This document shows, piece after piece, positions 45,988-56,550 of a DNA stretch of 64,000 bases. Position numbers and translations under genes: made by a program. This DNA comes from Cytidiella melzeri (taxonomy: Eukaryota > Basidiomycota > Agaricomycetes > Polyporales > Irpicaceae), in the NCBI GenBank assembly GCA_022592445.1, contig JABYQR010000074.1:62001-126000 (forward strand), given 5' to 3'. The notes under the pieces were generated by a model, which was not told where the DNA came from, did no database searches, and was given only the letters and a program-made list of their open reading frames with translations. Position 1 is the stretch's first letter. Every line of letters starts with the position of its first letter.

Positions 45988-48900
45988 TCACATATCCCAC
46001 TCGTCCCACAACGCCGCCGTCTTACTGTCCTGCTTCCTCAACACCGTCAAATCTGCCGTCTCAATCAACTCCACTAGCATATCCGTCGCCGCTCCAGACG
46101 CCTTATCCCCTGCCCCCTTCATAGCCACAAATATCGCCCGATCCGATGCGTGCACCCCTCGAATATCTTTTCCCTCAATAACCTGCACCAGCTTTCCCGT
46201 GGATATCTCCCGTATTTCGATGAACTCTGGTGAGAAGAGCAGGATGTTCTCTCCCCGTCGCGCGTATGACACCGCTTTCGTCTCCCAGCGCAGATAACCT
46301 GATGAGCGGCATGGTATGCCCCTTCTGTTGATGTAACAGCCAAGCTCTGGTGGTCCGGGAATTCATTGATCAGCATCGGTCGCTCAACGGCATATTTTCT
46401 CAGAGAACGTACCGTCGAACACCACCAGCAATTCGTTGTCACCAGTCTTGACAAGCCCTAGAGGTCTCGCACTAGCGCAGCGCTGCTTGAGCGCCTGCAT
46501 AGGTCCGTTGGAATCAGTGAATGTCGGGACGACAGTCGAGTTTGAGCCTCCCGGCTTCAGACTGCACAGGCAGCCTCAGTAACATAGACACGAATTTCAA
46601 AGGTCAATAACGTACTTGGTAGGATCCAGGATATGTATCCCGCGTTCTGCGCAAACGCCGATGCTCTTGTGTAACGATGTAATATCATGTGAATCTTTAG
46701 GTATCCACGCTGGCTCAGCGAATGGACGGAAAGACGGTGGCCCTGCAGACAAGCTCCTTCTCAGACTCGTCGCGAGACCTACTGGATTGATGAATTCCAA
46801 GGAATGGAGCGTGACCTGCATGAAACTCTTCGTGGCGTACAGCACTACAATCGAGAAGAAGAGTCAGACCAAAACCGAGCACATCCAGAGTCAGAGACAT
46901 GCCCATCGTCCGCGCACCGACCGTCTCAACACGTGCAAAGAGAACCGCAACATCCTGACCGCTGATCCTCTCCCGTGATGCATCTAAATCCTGCGGTCGA
47001 GATGTGCCTAGCACCATCCGAGCCATGATATCTAAAGAGAACGCGTCAAGCCCTTCGTCCGAGTGCACGAGTATCTTGTTGTACTGCTGTATCGCATAAA
47101 GACTCGTGATGCCCGTCATCTTCAGGACCCGCTTGTAGTCTGTGTACTCGCTTAGTCGAATATAATGCACAGAGTATTGTAAGACTAAGCTGACCACTTG
47201 ATCCTCGTGGAGCGATGTAAACACCGCTAGGACAACCGACCGCAATAAGATGCTTCGAACCGCTCACTATTCAGTGAGTAGCTTTGGTCATCGGTACAAT
47301 GCATAGAAGAATGTGATGCGTACCTAGAGGGGCTGCACATTTGATCTTCCCATGTACCCGCGGACTTGAATCAGATGATGCCCCTCCAGACACCTTGAAG
47401 AATCCGTCGTCCACTGTGTGTGGCGCCAAGAGCTATTGAAAATTTGACAGAATCAACAACAGTCTCAACGGTGCATTTGTTGCGCACAAATCCTGACCAT
47501 GTTTGACTCTTGCCTGATCTTCCGCACGCCAATAGCCTCCGTCAACATTCTCCGCCAAACCTCCCTCTCCGGCTCGCTAATTGCATAAAGCGTGTACCGT
47601 CGAGTGGTGACTGTGGATGCGTGGTATAAAGTGAAGGGAAACATTGCGCGGTATCGCGAGCGGAATGAGTCAATCCCGAACAACTTTCCTTGATCCACTG
47701 ACGTATTTGACTTTTCCTTCCGATTTTCTGGCGCTGCGTCAAACGACGCCAGACGGAGATATTCAACGGGTATAGGCTATAGTGCAGGAGTATCAAAAGC
47801 GAATGAGATGTCATATGACATCTTGACTCACGCGAGAGACGACATTGTGTTTGTAAATGCCGCTGGGTCGAACCTCTTTCTTCAACAAGAGCACTGTCAA
47901 TTACTAGGTCAGTAGATAGCCGAATTCAAGAAAAAAAGATATGCTCACAATAATTATCGAGCAAGGCGACGTGCAAGTCAGCCCAGTGGTAGCCGACCTC
48001 GCCCTTGTACCGACGAGCCAGTGTGCCCTCATGGAGTAATGTTCTGCTTTCTTCGTACAGGTCAAGGTCCTACATTCACCACTGAGTACTGTTCATTGCG
48101 TGGAAGTGGGGTACGACTCACTATGATCTCTCCTTTCTGGTACGCGAGTGTCTCGCAAAGATTCCAGAACTTTACTTTGCCCTCCGCAGCCGCAATGCCC
48201 GGCTGGGTACTCTTCATGAACTCATGCAAGATGCCCAAAATCATCGGCAATACCTCTTGATCAGGATGATCAAGAACCGTGCATTTTCGTATCGTATCGA
48301 GCATGAGTATCATTCTTGGCAGTCGTGTCATCGGCCTGTTGAGAAAAATGAGGAACTCTCGCTTGCGTACACGAGGATCCTGTGCACATTGCGAGAGAAA
48401 GTATTGATATTTGGGGTTCCTGCGAAGTTCCTTGCGATGATGGGCCTCTGCGAGCGGGTAGTGTTTGATGTACTGTTCGTACTGACTTCGAAATGCAAGA
48501 CAGGCTGTTGTGTAACCATTACGCCTGCCAATCCGTGTCACAGGGAAACCGAACTCACTGTCAAGGACTATGTCTGCCACGCTCTGTATGAGCGGATGTT
48601 GCTCCCGTTGTCTTTCGAACAGCGCGTCCAGCATGCGTCGATGATGAGCCAGTATTTGATTAGAATTATAAAACACCTCCGCAACAAAGCCCGGCACCCG
48701 TGATTGGGGTATAGGTGAAGTGGCGACCAGCGGGTCTACGAATACCTCTTGCATCATCTCCAGATCCCTGACGTACTCCCTCTCCGATTGGATGAACTCG
48801 AATAGAGCTGACTGTCGTTGAACTTCCTTCTTATCAAGTACTTCACGGGCTTCAGGGGGGACGAGCTTATACCATTCTTCATCTTTCTCCTCTAGCTCTC

Positions 48901-49549
48901 GCGCTTGGAACCGCCTGATAGCTTCCTCGGAGTCAAGGCTAGCACAGACATGCTCTTTCAGCAGCCGTTCACGTAGCGCGATCTGTACGAAGGACATACC
49001 TGAAGTTTGACAGCTCCTCTGACAAGTGATTCGGGGTAAACTGCAGAGAGGGGAGTGAATTGGCTAAGCCGAGCACGAAGAGGACAGTCAGTATCGCACC
49101 TCCGGACTGCTACTCTCCGTAGAGATAAACGATGGCGGCCTCGATTCCCCACGATGCGGACTCGATCTTGCTGTGGGTATGTACGTCTCACTCTTGGTAC
49201 TCCGGTGCCCTAGGAGTGTGGTGCTTGAAGACGGCCGCAGCGACGCCCGAAATGGGTGTGGCTCCGGGAAGATCAGACGAGGACTGCCTGTCTCGTGAAC
49301 GCTTGAAGCCCTGCTTGCCGGTCTGGAAGAGCTGCTTGGAAGTTGGAAGGCACTGTGAGGCCTCGAGATGTCTGGAGAGAGCGGCGTGTTTCCGAATTCA
49401 CCGTTCCAGTCATTGAGATTGTCCGGCTCTGATATTCGAAAGTCCCAGTCTCCGGTGGTTGCAGGAGACGAGGACAGGGCGGTTGCAGCATCTGGTGGTA
49501 TGGTGATGTGTGGGTGAGTTGGAGGATGTGGACGGTGGCGGGTGGACAT
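45988..49549 (-). CDS. ROM2: Rho1 guanine nucleotide exchange factor (Rom2-like, DH-PH-CNH)
   Basis: Twelve exons, from 5' on the minus strand: 49100-49549, 49000-49040, 48122-48938, 47949-48069, 47832-47893, 47498-47776, 47324-47432, 47195-47266, 46918-47139, 46616-46844, 46413-46561, 45988-46346. They encode about 969 residues. A Ser/Pro-rich N-terminus (150 residues) leads to the DH domain (QSALFEFIQSEREYVRDLEMM; RFLIFLNRPMTRLPRM-like segment at FLIFLNRPMTRLPRM). A PH domain follows, with FPFTLYHASTVTTRRYTLYAISEPEREVW. The C-terminal CNH (citron) domain runs from HLIAVGCPSGVYIA to CYINRRGIPC, FSPEFIEIREISTGKLVQV. No DEP domain is seen. Such GEFs activate Rho1 for cell-wall integrity signalling at the plasma membrane. 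An in-frame TGA lies just upstream of the ATG, which fixes the start. The donor at 46917 (GTGCGC) was chosen on phase. Confidence 0.9.
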
Positions 49550-50041
49550 TGGACGAGTTGGACGGGATGATCATGTCGCTAGTCGGTGCTGACTCTATCT
49601 CTCAGCCAGGCGTCACTTGTTGTCTCTTGTTGATCCACTTTGAATCTCATCATTTTCCGTAGGTAGATCATCCTCGCACAAGTCCTCAAGGCAGTACGAA
49701 TAGCGGGAGTAGCATCGATGTAAACCAGTGTTAATTGAGGCAAGGGTCCATTAACGAGAATGTTACATATAAGTAGAGAATACAGCGAAGCGAAGGTGGT
49801 GTAAATGATGACAGTGTGGCAACATGGTTCACTAGTTATATAACGGTGGGCGGTGACCGACGCCACCTATATCCGTCTCTCCAGCCAGCGGAGAGATGGC
49901 CTGCTGGGAAACGTGGCTCAACAGAAAGTATCGGTGCGAGTGTAGTCAGCCTTACCGGCGACAACTACGCGTGCGCACGCATTCATCTGTTATGCGCGTC
50001 GTGCACTGGTAGTATCATGTTAGTCGCAGCATGAACAACAT

Positions 50042-50365
50042 TCAAATACAAGTCTTACTGCGGAAGTGATACGCTTGATTGAGCTCGCGCCATTCCCGAA
50101 CAGATCCTGACTTGGGCCCAGAAGATGTGGAGCGTGTCGAAGCCGAGAGGGTGGAAGCCGGGCGACGGGCATGATTATGAGGTACAGATGAGTTGCTTGT
50201 GCCCTGCCGCATCAGCTTCGCAAAGAGCTGTTGTCTCTTCTCGTCCTCTTCACGCTGGTGTTGCGCTAGCGTCTCTGCGTCCGGCGGAGAGGAGCTACTG
50301 GGATGGTAGTACACGTCGAGGGTTGGAGCTTGAGAGCCGCTATAACCTGGGAGAGTACGCGACAT
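50042..50365 (-). CDS. Possible short gene or first exon of unknown protein
   Basis: The ATG at 50365 opens about 108 codons starting MSRTLPGYSGSQAPTLDVYY, rich in Ser, Gln and Glu with a helical EEDEKRQQLFAKLMRQ stretch. A donor (GTAAGA) is possible near 50057, but no matching second exon was found before the Rho GEF start. An alternative upstream ATG at 50443 is in frame. The composition looks coding, yet no family is recognised. Confidence 0.35.
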   Translation of the reverse strand: MSRTLPGYSGSQAPTLDVYYHPSSSSPPDAETLAQHQREEDEKRQQLFAKLMRQGTSNSSVPHNHARRPASTLSASTRSTSSGPKSGSVREWRELNQAYHFRSKTCI

Positions 50366-51193
50366 AGTGAGAGTGGTGAGAGGGTGAGATGAGGTTCGCC
50401 CATTTGCAGACGACGTCTTATACAAGAGACGCAGCATCGCCACAGAAAGGCCAATGAACAGAGTCTATAGGCCATCGAGAGTGATATCACAAAGGTGTCG
50501 AGCAAGTACAAGATCACCGTATGATGGTGATAGTGAAGGACAAGCCGCTGGCCGGCCTCGTTGTTGCTGGTAGGCGTTACGAGTGTCGTTTTCTTTTGTA
50601 TGCATCTGGGCGGTGTACTGAAGCATGACACTTCCAAAAGAGTGTCGTTTCGCTATTGTCAATATGTCGAGCGCAGGGTGTTTGTGAAACGTACATACTT
50701 GGACTGCTCACAGTAATCACCATCTACATGCGTTGACCGCGTTCCAAACATCGAACTGGGAAAAGCATCCTGCTTCCGAACGTGTATATTCTTTGTCAAA
50801 AAATTGGCCTGAACAAGTCGCATTATTCAGCTCGTGTTTGCTGCCTGTGGACGTGCGTGATGGTACGGTGCAGTAAGTAGCAACCCATTGAACTCAACAC
50901 CACAAAGCCATACACCTGAGCGTCTAAGTATTTGCGCGCGCTCTCGGTCTTTGCCGGACCATTCGCACAGGTTTTGGACTCTCACCAAAACCACCTCCCT
51001 GCCTCGTCTCTCCGCTCGTCTTCGTGGTTAATCTCTGCAGGTGGCCGTCACACAGGCATAATTCGCGTAAAGCAGCTCATCTCCTCACCAACTCCTCGAT
51101 TTTGACGAAGACATTGCCTAGCAGCGACCCAAACAAATTTTGCTGTTGCCTACACTGTCAATCTGGAATTGGTAGTGGTAGGGAGTCGTAGAG
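50366..51193. other. Promoter and long leader of the intronless gene
   Basis: This 0.83-kb region has no gene-like frame. It leads with a CT-rich section (about 50970-51120) into the ATG at 51194, which suits a long fungal 5' leader. Confidence 0.35.
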
Positions 51194-53863
51194 GTGATTA
51201 CTATCCCCAATCAACCCTTGAACACGATACTCAGTCCCTTGAAGGCGTCGAGTTTCCGTGCTATGCAGGTCGATGACATTGCACACCAGCACGATGACCT
51301 CGATACCGATTCACTTTTCGGTTCCCCTCCACCATCCCCGGGCAGAGGTAGGTCACCGTTCTCGCTAGCTTTGCCTAACGGGCTGCACAATACACAAAAC
51401 GTGGGGACCCTTGCACTTCCTGGTTCCCATCTATGTTCTGAACTCAGTGAACTGCCATCAGCACCTAACACGCCTCCCTCTGTCCCTGTCAAACGCAGCG
51501 TGACAAATTGGTCGAAACCCCATGTGCAGCCCTCAAGGTCTGTCTCTGCAACACCACCGATACCTACCTCCGCCCCCCGCTCCACTACAGCTACTCTGAA
51601 GAAGGTAAAGCGAGCGAGTAGGCGGTCAACCTCTGCTATCGACATGCGGCCGACTCCTCCCCCAATCACCCTGCCCTCGCCTACGGATCCGCCGCCCGCA
51701 AATTTCCTACGTAATCAGCAAGCACTACTAGGTCTGGCGGGTCTTGTCGGTGGCGTCAATCCTGCGAACCTTTCCGTTCAAAGGCATACTCGTGGAGAGT
51801 CACCAAACAATCCCATCGTAGTAGAAGAAGTGCCGGATACTCCTAAGATTGGCAGGTGGCCTGTGCATCATCCCGGCATCGTCCCTGGTCAGCTTCCCGT
51901 GCCTTCGACCCAGGAGGTTCTGTCCACCTTGGTCAAACAGAAAAACTTGTACCCTGTGGTTGATGCTCTGCTTCGACTGGTTTCCAATGCCGCCGGCGTA
52001 GCCCATGCCGTTCCTCTTGTCTATCCCGCAATGGCCCCACCTTCCACTCCCGTCGCCGGTTCCTCGCATGCTACGCCATACGCACCAGCGTACCAGTACT
52101 CGTACCATCCGTACCAATATGCGTATCCGTACCACTATGCCTACCCTTACTCCTACTCCAATCCCTACCCACACCCAAATTTCCAGTTTACCACTGCAGC
52201 CTCGCCGTCACCTGCGAAGAAGAGAAAGCTCACAGATGTGCCTGCAGGTGCGGCTGACTGGGACGTGCCGTATCCTTTCGCTGCAGGTCAGGGACCTCCT
52301 GGCTATCACTCAAACTGGGGGCGTCAACGCCAGCAGCAGCTGTTGGAAGACCTCGTCGGGCTTGTTAAGAGTGCTTCGCAGAAGGCCGCCGCGAAGAAGG
52401 CAAAGGACGAGGTTAGCAAACAAGCTGCTATCGGATCAGTGGAGTATTACAGAGGCAGAGTGTTGCAGTATTGTCGGCCTCAACTCATTGTTCCTGGACA
52501 AGCCGACTCACACATACAACCAGCTACAGTGGCTGTCGTTCCGCAGTCAACCCAAGAACCGACTAGTCTCGGAGGTCTGTCAGCGTCGAGTTCGACACTC
52601 GGAACAGCAGAAACTCAGGGTGAGCCGTCGCTGTCCGGACGCCCTCTCGCCGATATACAACACGACAATCCGGCTCCAGAGAGTCAGCTCGCCGCAGAAG
52701 CTGCTACCATCGACGACGCGTCTTCTTCACCTTCTCTAATTGCACCTAGTGGGGCAGCGGACGGCGCCTCGGAACTTGATGAGCTTCTCGCTCTGTTCAA
52801 CGACATTCCTGCGGGCGACTTGGACGCTCTCCTCGCGGCTTCAGACCTTTCCGCTGCACCTGTAGCAGCCGAAGATGGCACCACATCTTCGATGCCTCTC
52901 AACGACAAGCCATCGGATCCCTCTGATGTCCACGACAACTCCTTGACGGCTTCACCTTCAGACGTGCCAGCCATTGACCCTTTGCTGTTCGCTACGGACC
53001 CATCTCTTCTCGCTATAGATCCCGCGCTCTTGGCGATCTCATTCCCTCTGACGATTGCGACCTCCGGATCCCAGATTGCGGATATCTCAAGTCGAATGTC
53101 GCCTTCCTCCGCGTTGTCAACTGCCACCAGCGTGGAACCGCCTACGCCTACTTTGGCTGGATCACCAGCATCTCTATCAGAGTTAGATCCGCCAACGCCG
53201 AACTGGGATTTTTCGTTCCCCGAGCCTGAGATAGCTGTCTCGGACAGCGAGTCCACTATCGGAGAAAGCAGGCGGACAGGTGGGTTGTTCATGCTTGGGA
53301 AAGATTTACGAAAACAGGTTTTGACTAGGAGAATAGATAATGTTACTGGGGCTGAACGGGGGGAGTCTATGATACCGAGACAAGATAAGGGTAAGGGCAG
53401 GGCTAGAGAAGAGGACTTTGCGATGGACGCGGATACGGATACGTCGGCTGCCCCTTCTGTTGCTGGCGATGAAGCATCTCCTCTCGAACAAGCCTGTGCA
53501 CAAAGCATGCATTCTACAACACCTCCGCCAACTCGAGGAGATAATGTTGCATGGGAAATGACGAGAAACACGTCCGCTATTCCCCCATTCCAGTTCCCGG
53601 TACCCTTTGCTCAGCCTCCGTTCCTGCCCCCATTTGTGCAGCGGTCGTCTGCTTCAACACCGCTTGCTAAAAGTGGCCTGACCGGAAGAACAGTACCTTC
53701 AACCTCGCAAGGAAAGAATAGAGAAGACATCATACGACGCGCGAGAGCTATGCGTGCTCAGATAGTAGAGGAGATCAAGAGGGCGAAAGTGGAGTTGTGG
53801 GAGACGACTATGGAGGGTGGGTGTTTGGCGGTGTTGGCGAAGGAACGTGACAAACTTGCTTGA
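51194..53863 (+). CDS. Large intronless low-complexity protein, probably nuclear
   Basis: A single exon encodes 889 residues; a second in-frame ATG at 51263 (MQVDDIAHQHDD) could also be used. It is the only long gene here without introns. The N-terminal 200 residues are Ser/Pro-rich. Residues 285-335 form a Tyr/Pro-rich run (YQYSYHPYQYAYPYHYAY). The run is followed by KKRKL, a likely nuclear localisation signal, and a helical Lys/Ala segment. The middle has an acidic-hydrophobic stretch ELDELLALFNDIPAGDLDALL that resembles a transcription activation domain, then repeated (A/I)DP(L/A)L units. The C-terminus is helical and charged (REDIIRRARAMRAQIVEEIKRAKVELWE). No DNA-binding domain is recognisable. 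It could be a transcriptional co-regulator, which is inference only. Confidence 0.72.
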   Translation: MITIPNQPLNTILSPLKASSFRAMQVDDIAHQHDDLDTDSLFGSPPPSPGRGRSPFSLALPNGLHNTQNVGTLALPGSHLCSELSELPSAPNTPPSVPVKRSVTNWSKPHVQPSRSVSATPPIPTSAPRSTTATLKKVKRASRRSTSAIDMRPTPPPITLPSPTDPPPANFLRNQQALLGLAGLVGGVNPANLSVQRHTRGESPNNPIVVEEVPDTPKIGRWPVHHPGIVPGQLPVPSTQEVLSTLVKQKNLYPVVDALLRLVSNAAGVAHAVPLVYPAMAPPSTPVAGSSHATPYAPAYQYSYHPYQYAYPYHYAYPYSYSNPYPHPNFQFTTAASPSPAKKRKLTDVPAGAADWDVPYPFAAGQGPPGYHSNWGRQRQQQLLEDLVGLVKSASQKAAAKKAKDEVSKQAAIGSVEYYRGRVLQYCRPQLIVPGQADSHIQPATVAVVPQSTQEPTSLGGLSASSSTLGTAETQGEPSLSGRPLADIQHDNPAPESQLAAEAATIDDASSSPSLIAPSGAADGASELDELLALFNDIPAGDLDALLAASDLSAAPVAAEDGTTSSMPLNDKPSDPSDVHDNSLTASPSDVPAIDPLLFATDPSLLAIDPALLAISFPLTIATSGSQIADISSRMSPSSALSTATSVEPPTPTLAGSPASLSELDPPTPNWDFSFPEPEIAVSDSESTIGESRRTGGLFMLGKDLRKQVLTRRIDNVTGAERGESMIPRQDKGKGRAREEDFAMDADTDTSAAPSVAGDEASPLEQACAQSMHSTTPPPTRGDNVAWEMTRNTSAIPPFQFPVPFAQPPFLPPFVQRSSASTPLAKSGLTGRTVPSTSQGKNREDIIRRARAMRAQIVEEIKRAKVELWETTMEGGCLAVLAKERDKLA

Positions 53864-54110
53864 ACTGTGAAAAGTACCACGGAAACAATCCGTTCGATGT
53901 TATACTCTTCACCCGTAATTGAGCCATAATACCTAACGTTGAGACTCGTTACGTTATCAATGTCGATGTTGATGACCTACCCAACAGCAGTTTGTGTAAC
54001 ACACGAGCTCCGTTTTTCATGGAGTTCAGCCAGATATGGTTCAACCAGTGCTGAGGTATTGTCATTAGAACTATGCGATACGCTATAAGGATATATTAAG
54101 GCGTTGCAGA

Positions 54111-55217
54111 TCAATCTTTCTGTCTGGCCTCAAGTTTGGGAGCGTTTTCGTATTTGTCAAATCCAAGCGAGGCCTGGATGGTTTCTTCCGGGGCATCTGG
54201 TTCTAAATGACCCTTTTCATTTCTACGTGCGCTGTCATCGCACTTTCAGAAGGTATTATGACTGTGTGGTATGTTAAGACGTACCGGAAGAAAGTATACG
54301 ATAGAACTACATCGTCGAGATTGCGGCATGCAGGGTCATCCAGGATGTCTTTGTCAATGAAGAACAGTAAGGGCATGTCCACCTCTTCGCCAGCTAGGAG
54401 CTTCTGTTCTTCAAAGCAGAAGCATTCTACTTTTGCGAAATATGGTGCCACCTTTGACATACGCTGTGTCAGTATACCATCATCTCGATGGGTCTATGAG
54501 ACGTACCCGGTCAGGCGTAACATTGTATGTAGCTATGCCGATGATGTCTTGGTTCGATGTATTCTTCGCCTTGTAGAAGGCCAGGCTCGTCTCGCCTGGA
54601 AGCACACTCACATGCCTCTGCTGTGGTATGAAAGACCAAGGCAATGCGTCTGAAGTGTCCGCGTTAAAGTGAACCTTGATCCTCTTGGCGTTTTCAATTG
54701 GGACTAAACGGTCAGCCTCGAATTTGCCCATCCCAACCTTCGGGGTCCCAGCGAAGCCGGTGGCAGCACAGAACATTCGGTACAGCGGGACAGAGGCATA
54801 GGTAACGCCTACTCCGAGGATGATCTTCAGAGTTAATGAGCTGTTAATTACGGTGAAGCGTGATCGAATGTGCATACCACGGCAGACGTATACATGAAGA
54901 GACTGCGGTTGCGTGCCTTATACACTTCATCTCGAGCAGCATAGTAAGGCGCATTTCTCCGTGGCGGCGGCCGTCGAGATGGAGGGGGTGAAGGACCGGC
55001 TTCAGTAGCATAGGACTTGCTGAACAAATGATTAGTAGGTCGCCGGGTAGGCCATGTACGGAATGTACAATAGTAGCATTGAGAGAATGGCGAGACCTAG
55101 TAGAAATTCAGGAGATATTCTCTACGCCTTGTGCTTGCAACATACCGTCGACGTCTTGGTCGAGGACGCAAAAAACCAGCCTCGTCGCAATGCAGCGGCT
55201 TGGAGGAGACGGTTCAT
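54111..55217 (-). CDS. COX11: Cytochrome c oxidase assembly protein COX11
   Basis: Five exons, complement(join(54111-54222, 54285-54451, 54507-54824, 54878-55015, 55146-55217)), encode about 268 residues. The first 24 residues (MNRLLQAAALRRGWFFASS) form a mitochondrial presequence. A Pro/Arg-rich linker and AARDEVYKARNRSLFMY lead to a membrane span, LGVGVTYASVPLYRMFC. The soluble domain has FNADTSDALPWSFIPQQ, VLPGETSLAFYKAKN, IGIATYNVTPDR and the copper-binding CFCF in VECFCFEEQKL. VDMPLLFFIDKD and LSYTFF follow. COX11 delivers copper to the CuB site of COX1 in the inner membrane, facing the intermembrane space. The acceptor of exon 2 (AG ending at 55016) was chosen on phase over a nearby CAG. 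Confidence 0.93.
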
Positions 55218-55354
55218 GGTCAGGAAGAGTCAATGGGCGCCTGTGTTAGTAGCTTCACACCATAACGCCCTTTCGACCTCCACTTACAAGGCCTACGTCT
55301 CCTACGCACCGGTCTTCATACCTCTACTACTGTTACGGTACTCATTGGTTGAGA
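55218..55354. promoter_or_regulatory. Short divergent promoter, COX11 / DNAJC8
   Basis: Only 137 bp separate the start codons of COX11 (minus) and the J-protein gene (plus), so both must share core promoter sequence. No TATA box is obvious. Confidence 0.5.
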
Positions 55355-56379
55355 ATGCCTGAACAATCGTCCTCCTCGTCAGCCACCGCCACTAAATCGG
55401 CGGCGGTCGTCCCGGATGTTGACATCGAGAAGTTGCTCAGTCGCGAGGCAAATGCATTCCAGCGGGAAATCGAAGTGGAAAGAATACTGAAAGCCTTCAA
55501 ACTCAAGTGCGTATAACTACTCTGCACCTAACGAGACCCCCTCACGCTAACTTCGGTCCTCAGTCCATATGAGATCCTGGATTTAGACGAAAGTGCCACG
55601 GCAGAAGAGATAAAGAGGAAGTACAGACAGCTCTCGCTCTGTAAGGACTTGCCCTTCCAGTTGGTGGCAGCCGCGTGAGCGCGGTCTGCTTCCTATCGCT
55701 GCCTTTGAACACGCATAATTGACGAACATACCCGTACGTTATTCCGTTTCCAGTCATCCATCCTGACAAGACCCCCCATGCCCGTGCTCCAGAAGCCTTT
55801 GATCTCATCAAGAAGGTTTGTGCATATACTTAACTCTGTCGCTCATGTTATTGATCTAGTCCAATAGGCAGAGTCAGAGCTGTTGGACGAGAAAAAGCGA
55901 GAAGAACTCGATGCCATGGTGAAACAGGCTCGTGTTCTCGTGCTCAAGACTTTGAACTTGCCCACCACATTGAAGGACGACGACGCGCGGCTGAAGGATA
56001 TTGTACCGCCGGTCAAGCAGCAAATACGGGCGAAGGCCAAAGAGCTTCTCATTGACGAGGAAGTCCGTAGGCGGAAGTACGTGGCTTGGTCATTATGTGC
56101 CGCATGCATGTCTGACCGGAAGTTGCTGACACAGAGCTGTTAAAATGAACTTGGCTAACGAGGGCCTTGAGGCCAAAAAGAAAGAAGAGGAACAGGCCGC
56201 TAAGAAGCGCAAGGCAGAAGATGATGCTAATTGGGAAGGTGAGTTGTTTGCCCTCGAAGTATACGCTGTTTCCTCACTATTTATTGCAAGCAAATCGAGA
56301 GGAGCGTGTCGGCAGTTGGCGCAATTTCGCAAACACTAACAAGAAGAAAAAGAAGACCAAGGTCGCTGTACTGGGTTGA
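55355..56379 (+). CDS. DNAJC8/Spf31-type J-domain splicing protein
   Basis: Six exons (55355-55506, 55564-55640, 55754-55815, 55868-56076, 56135-56238, 56291-56379) encode 230 residues, close to human DNAJC8 (253). The J domain reads FKLNPYEILDLDESATAEEIKRKYRQLSL, then FIHPDKTPHARAPEAFDLIKKA, with HPD intact. After it come EKKREELDAMVKQARV and a conserved basic C-terminus, REERVGSWRNFA, followed by KKKKKT. Homologues associate with the spliceosome and with SR-protein kinases in the nucleus. The last acceptor is gcaag rather than cag; only it keeps frame with the conserved REERV block. Intron 2 (113 nt) is the longest in the gene. Confidence 0.9.
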
Positions 56380-56550
56380 GAGTCTGAATGAGTATAGATA
56401 AGCAAGTCCGATGTATACGTGACATTAACGGTAGATAGCGTCAAAGGAACTTGAAGTACATGAACATGTTGTGCTCCATACTGTTTATGAATCAACCATT
56501 ACGCTGACTGTCGTTTGTCTGACTGAAAGGGACACACTGAGCGAGTGATC

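Noticed and set aside
48224..48703. Plus-strand frame of 159 codons
   Set aside because: Antisense to the DH domain exon of the Rho GEF, which has strong family motifs.
50042..50443. Frame at 50042-50443 as first exon of the Rho GEF
   Set aside because: An in-frame TGA sits directly before the Rho GEF ATG at 49549 and no acceptor lies between, so the two cannot be joined in the way tried.
52684..53571. Minus-strand frame of 295 codons, Ser/Ala-rich
   Set aside because: Antisense to the intronless 889-codon gene; the plus strand has the longer frame and plausible motifs.
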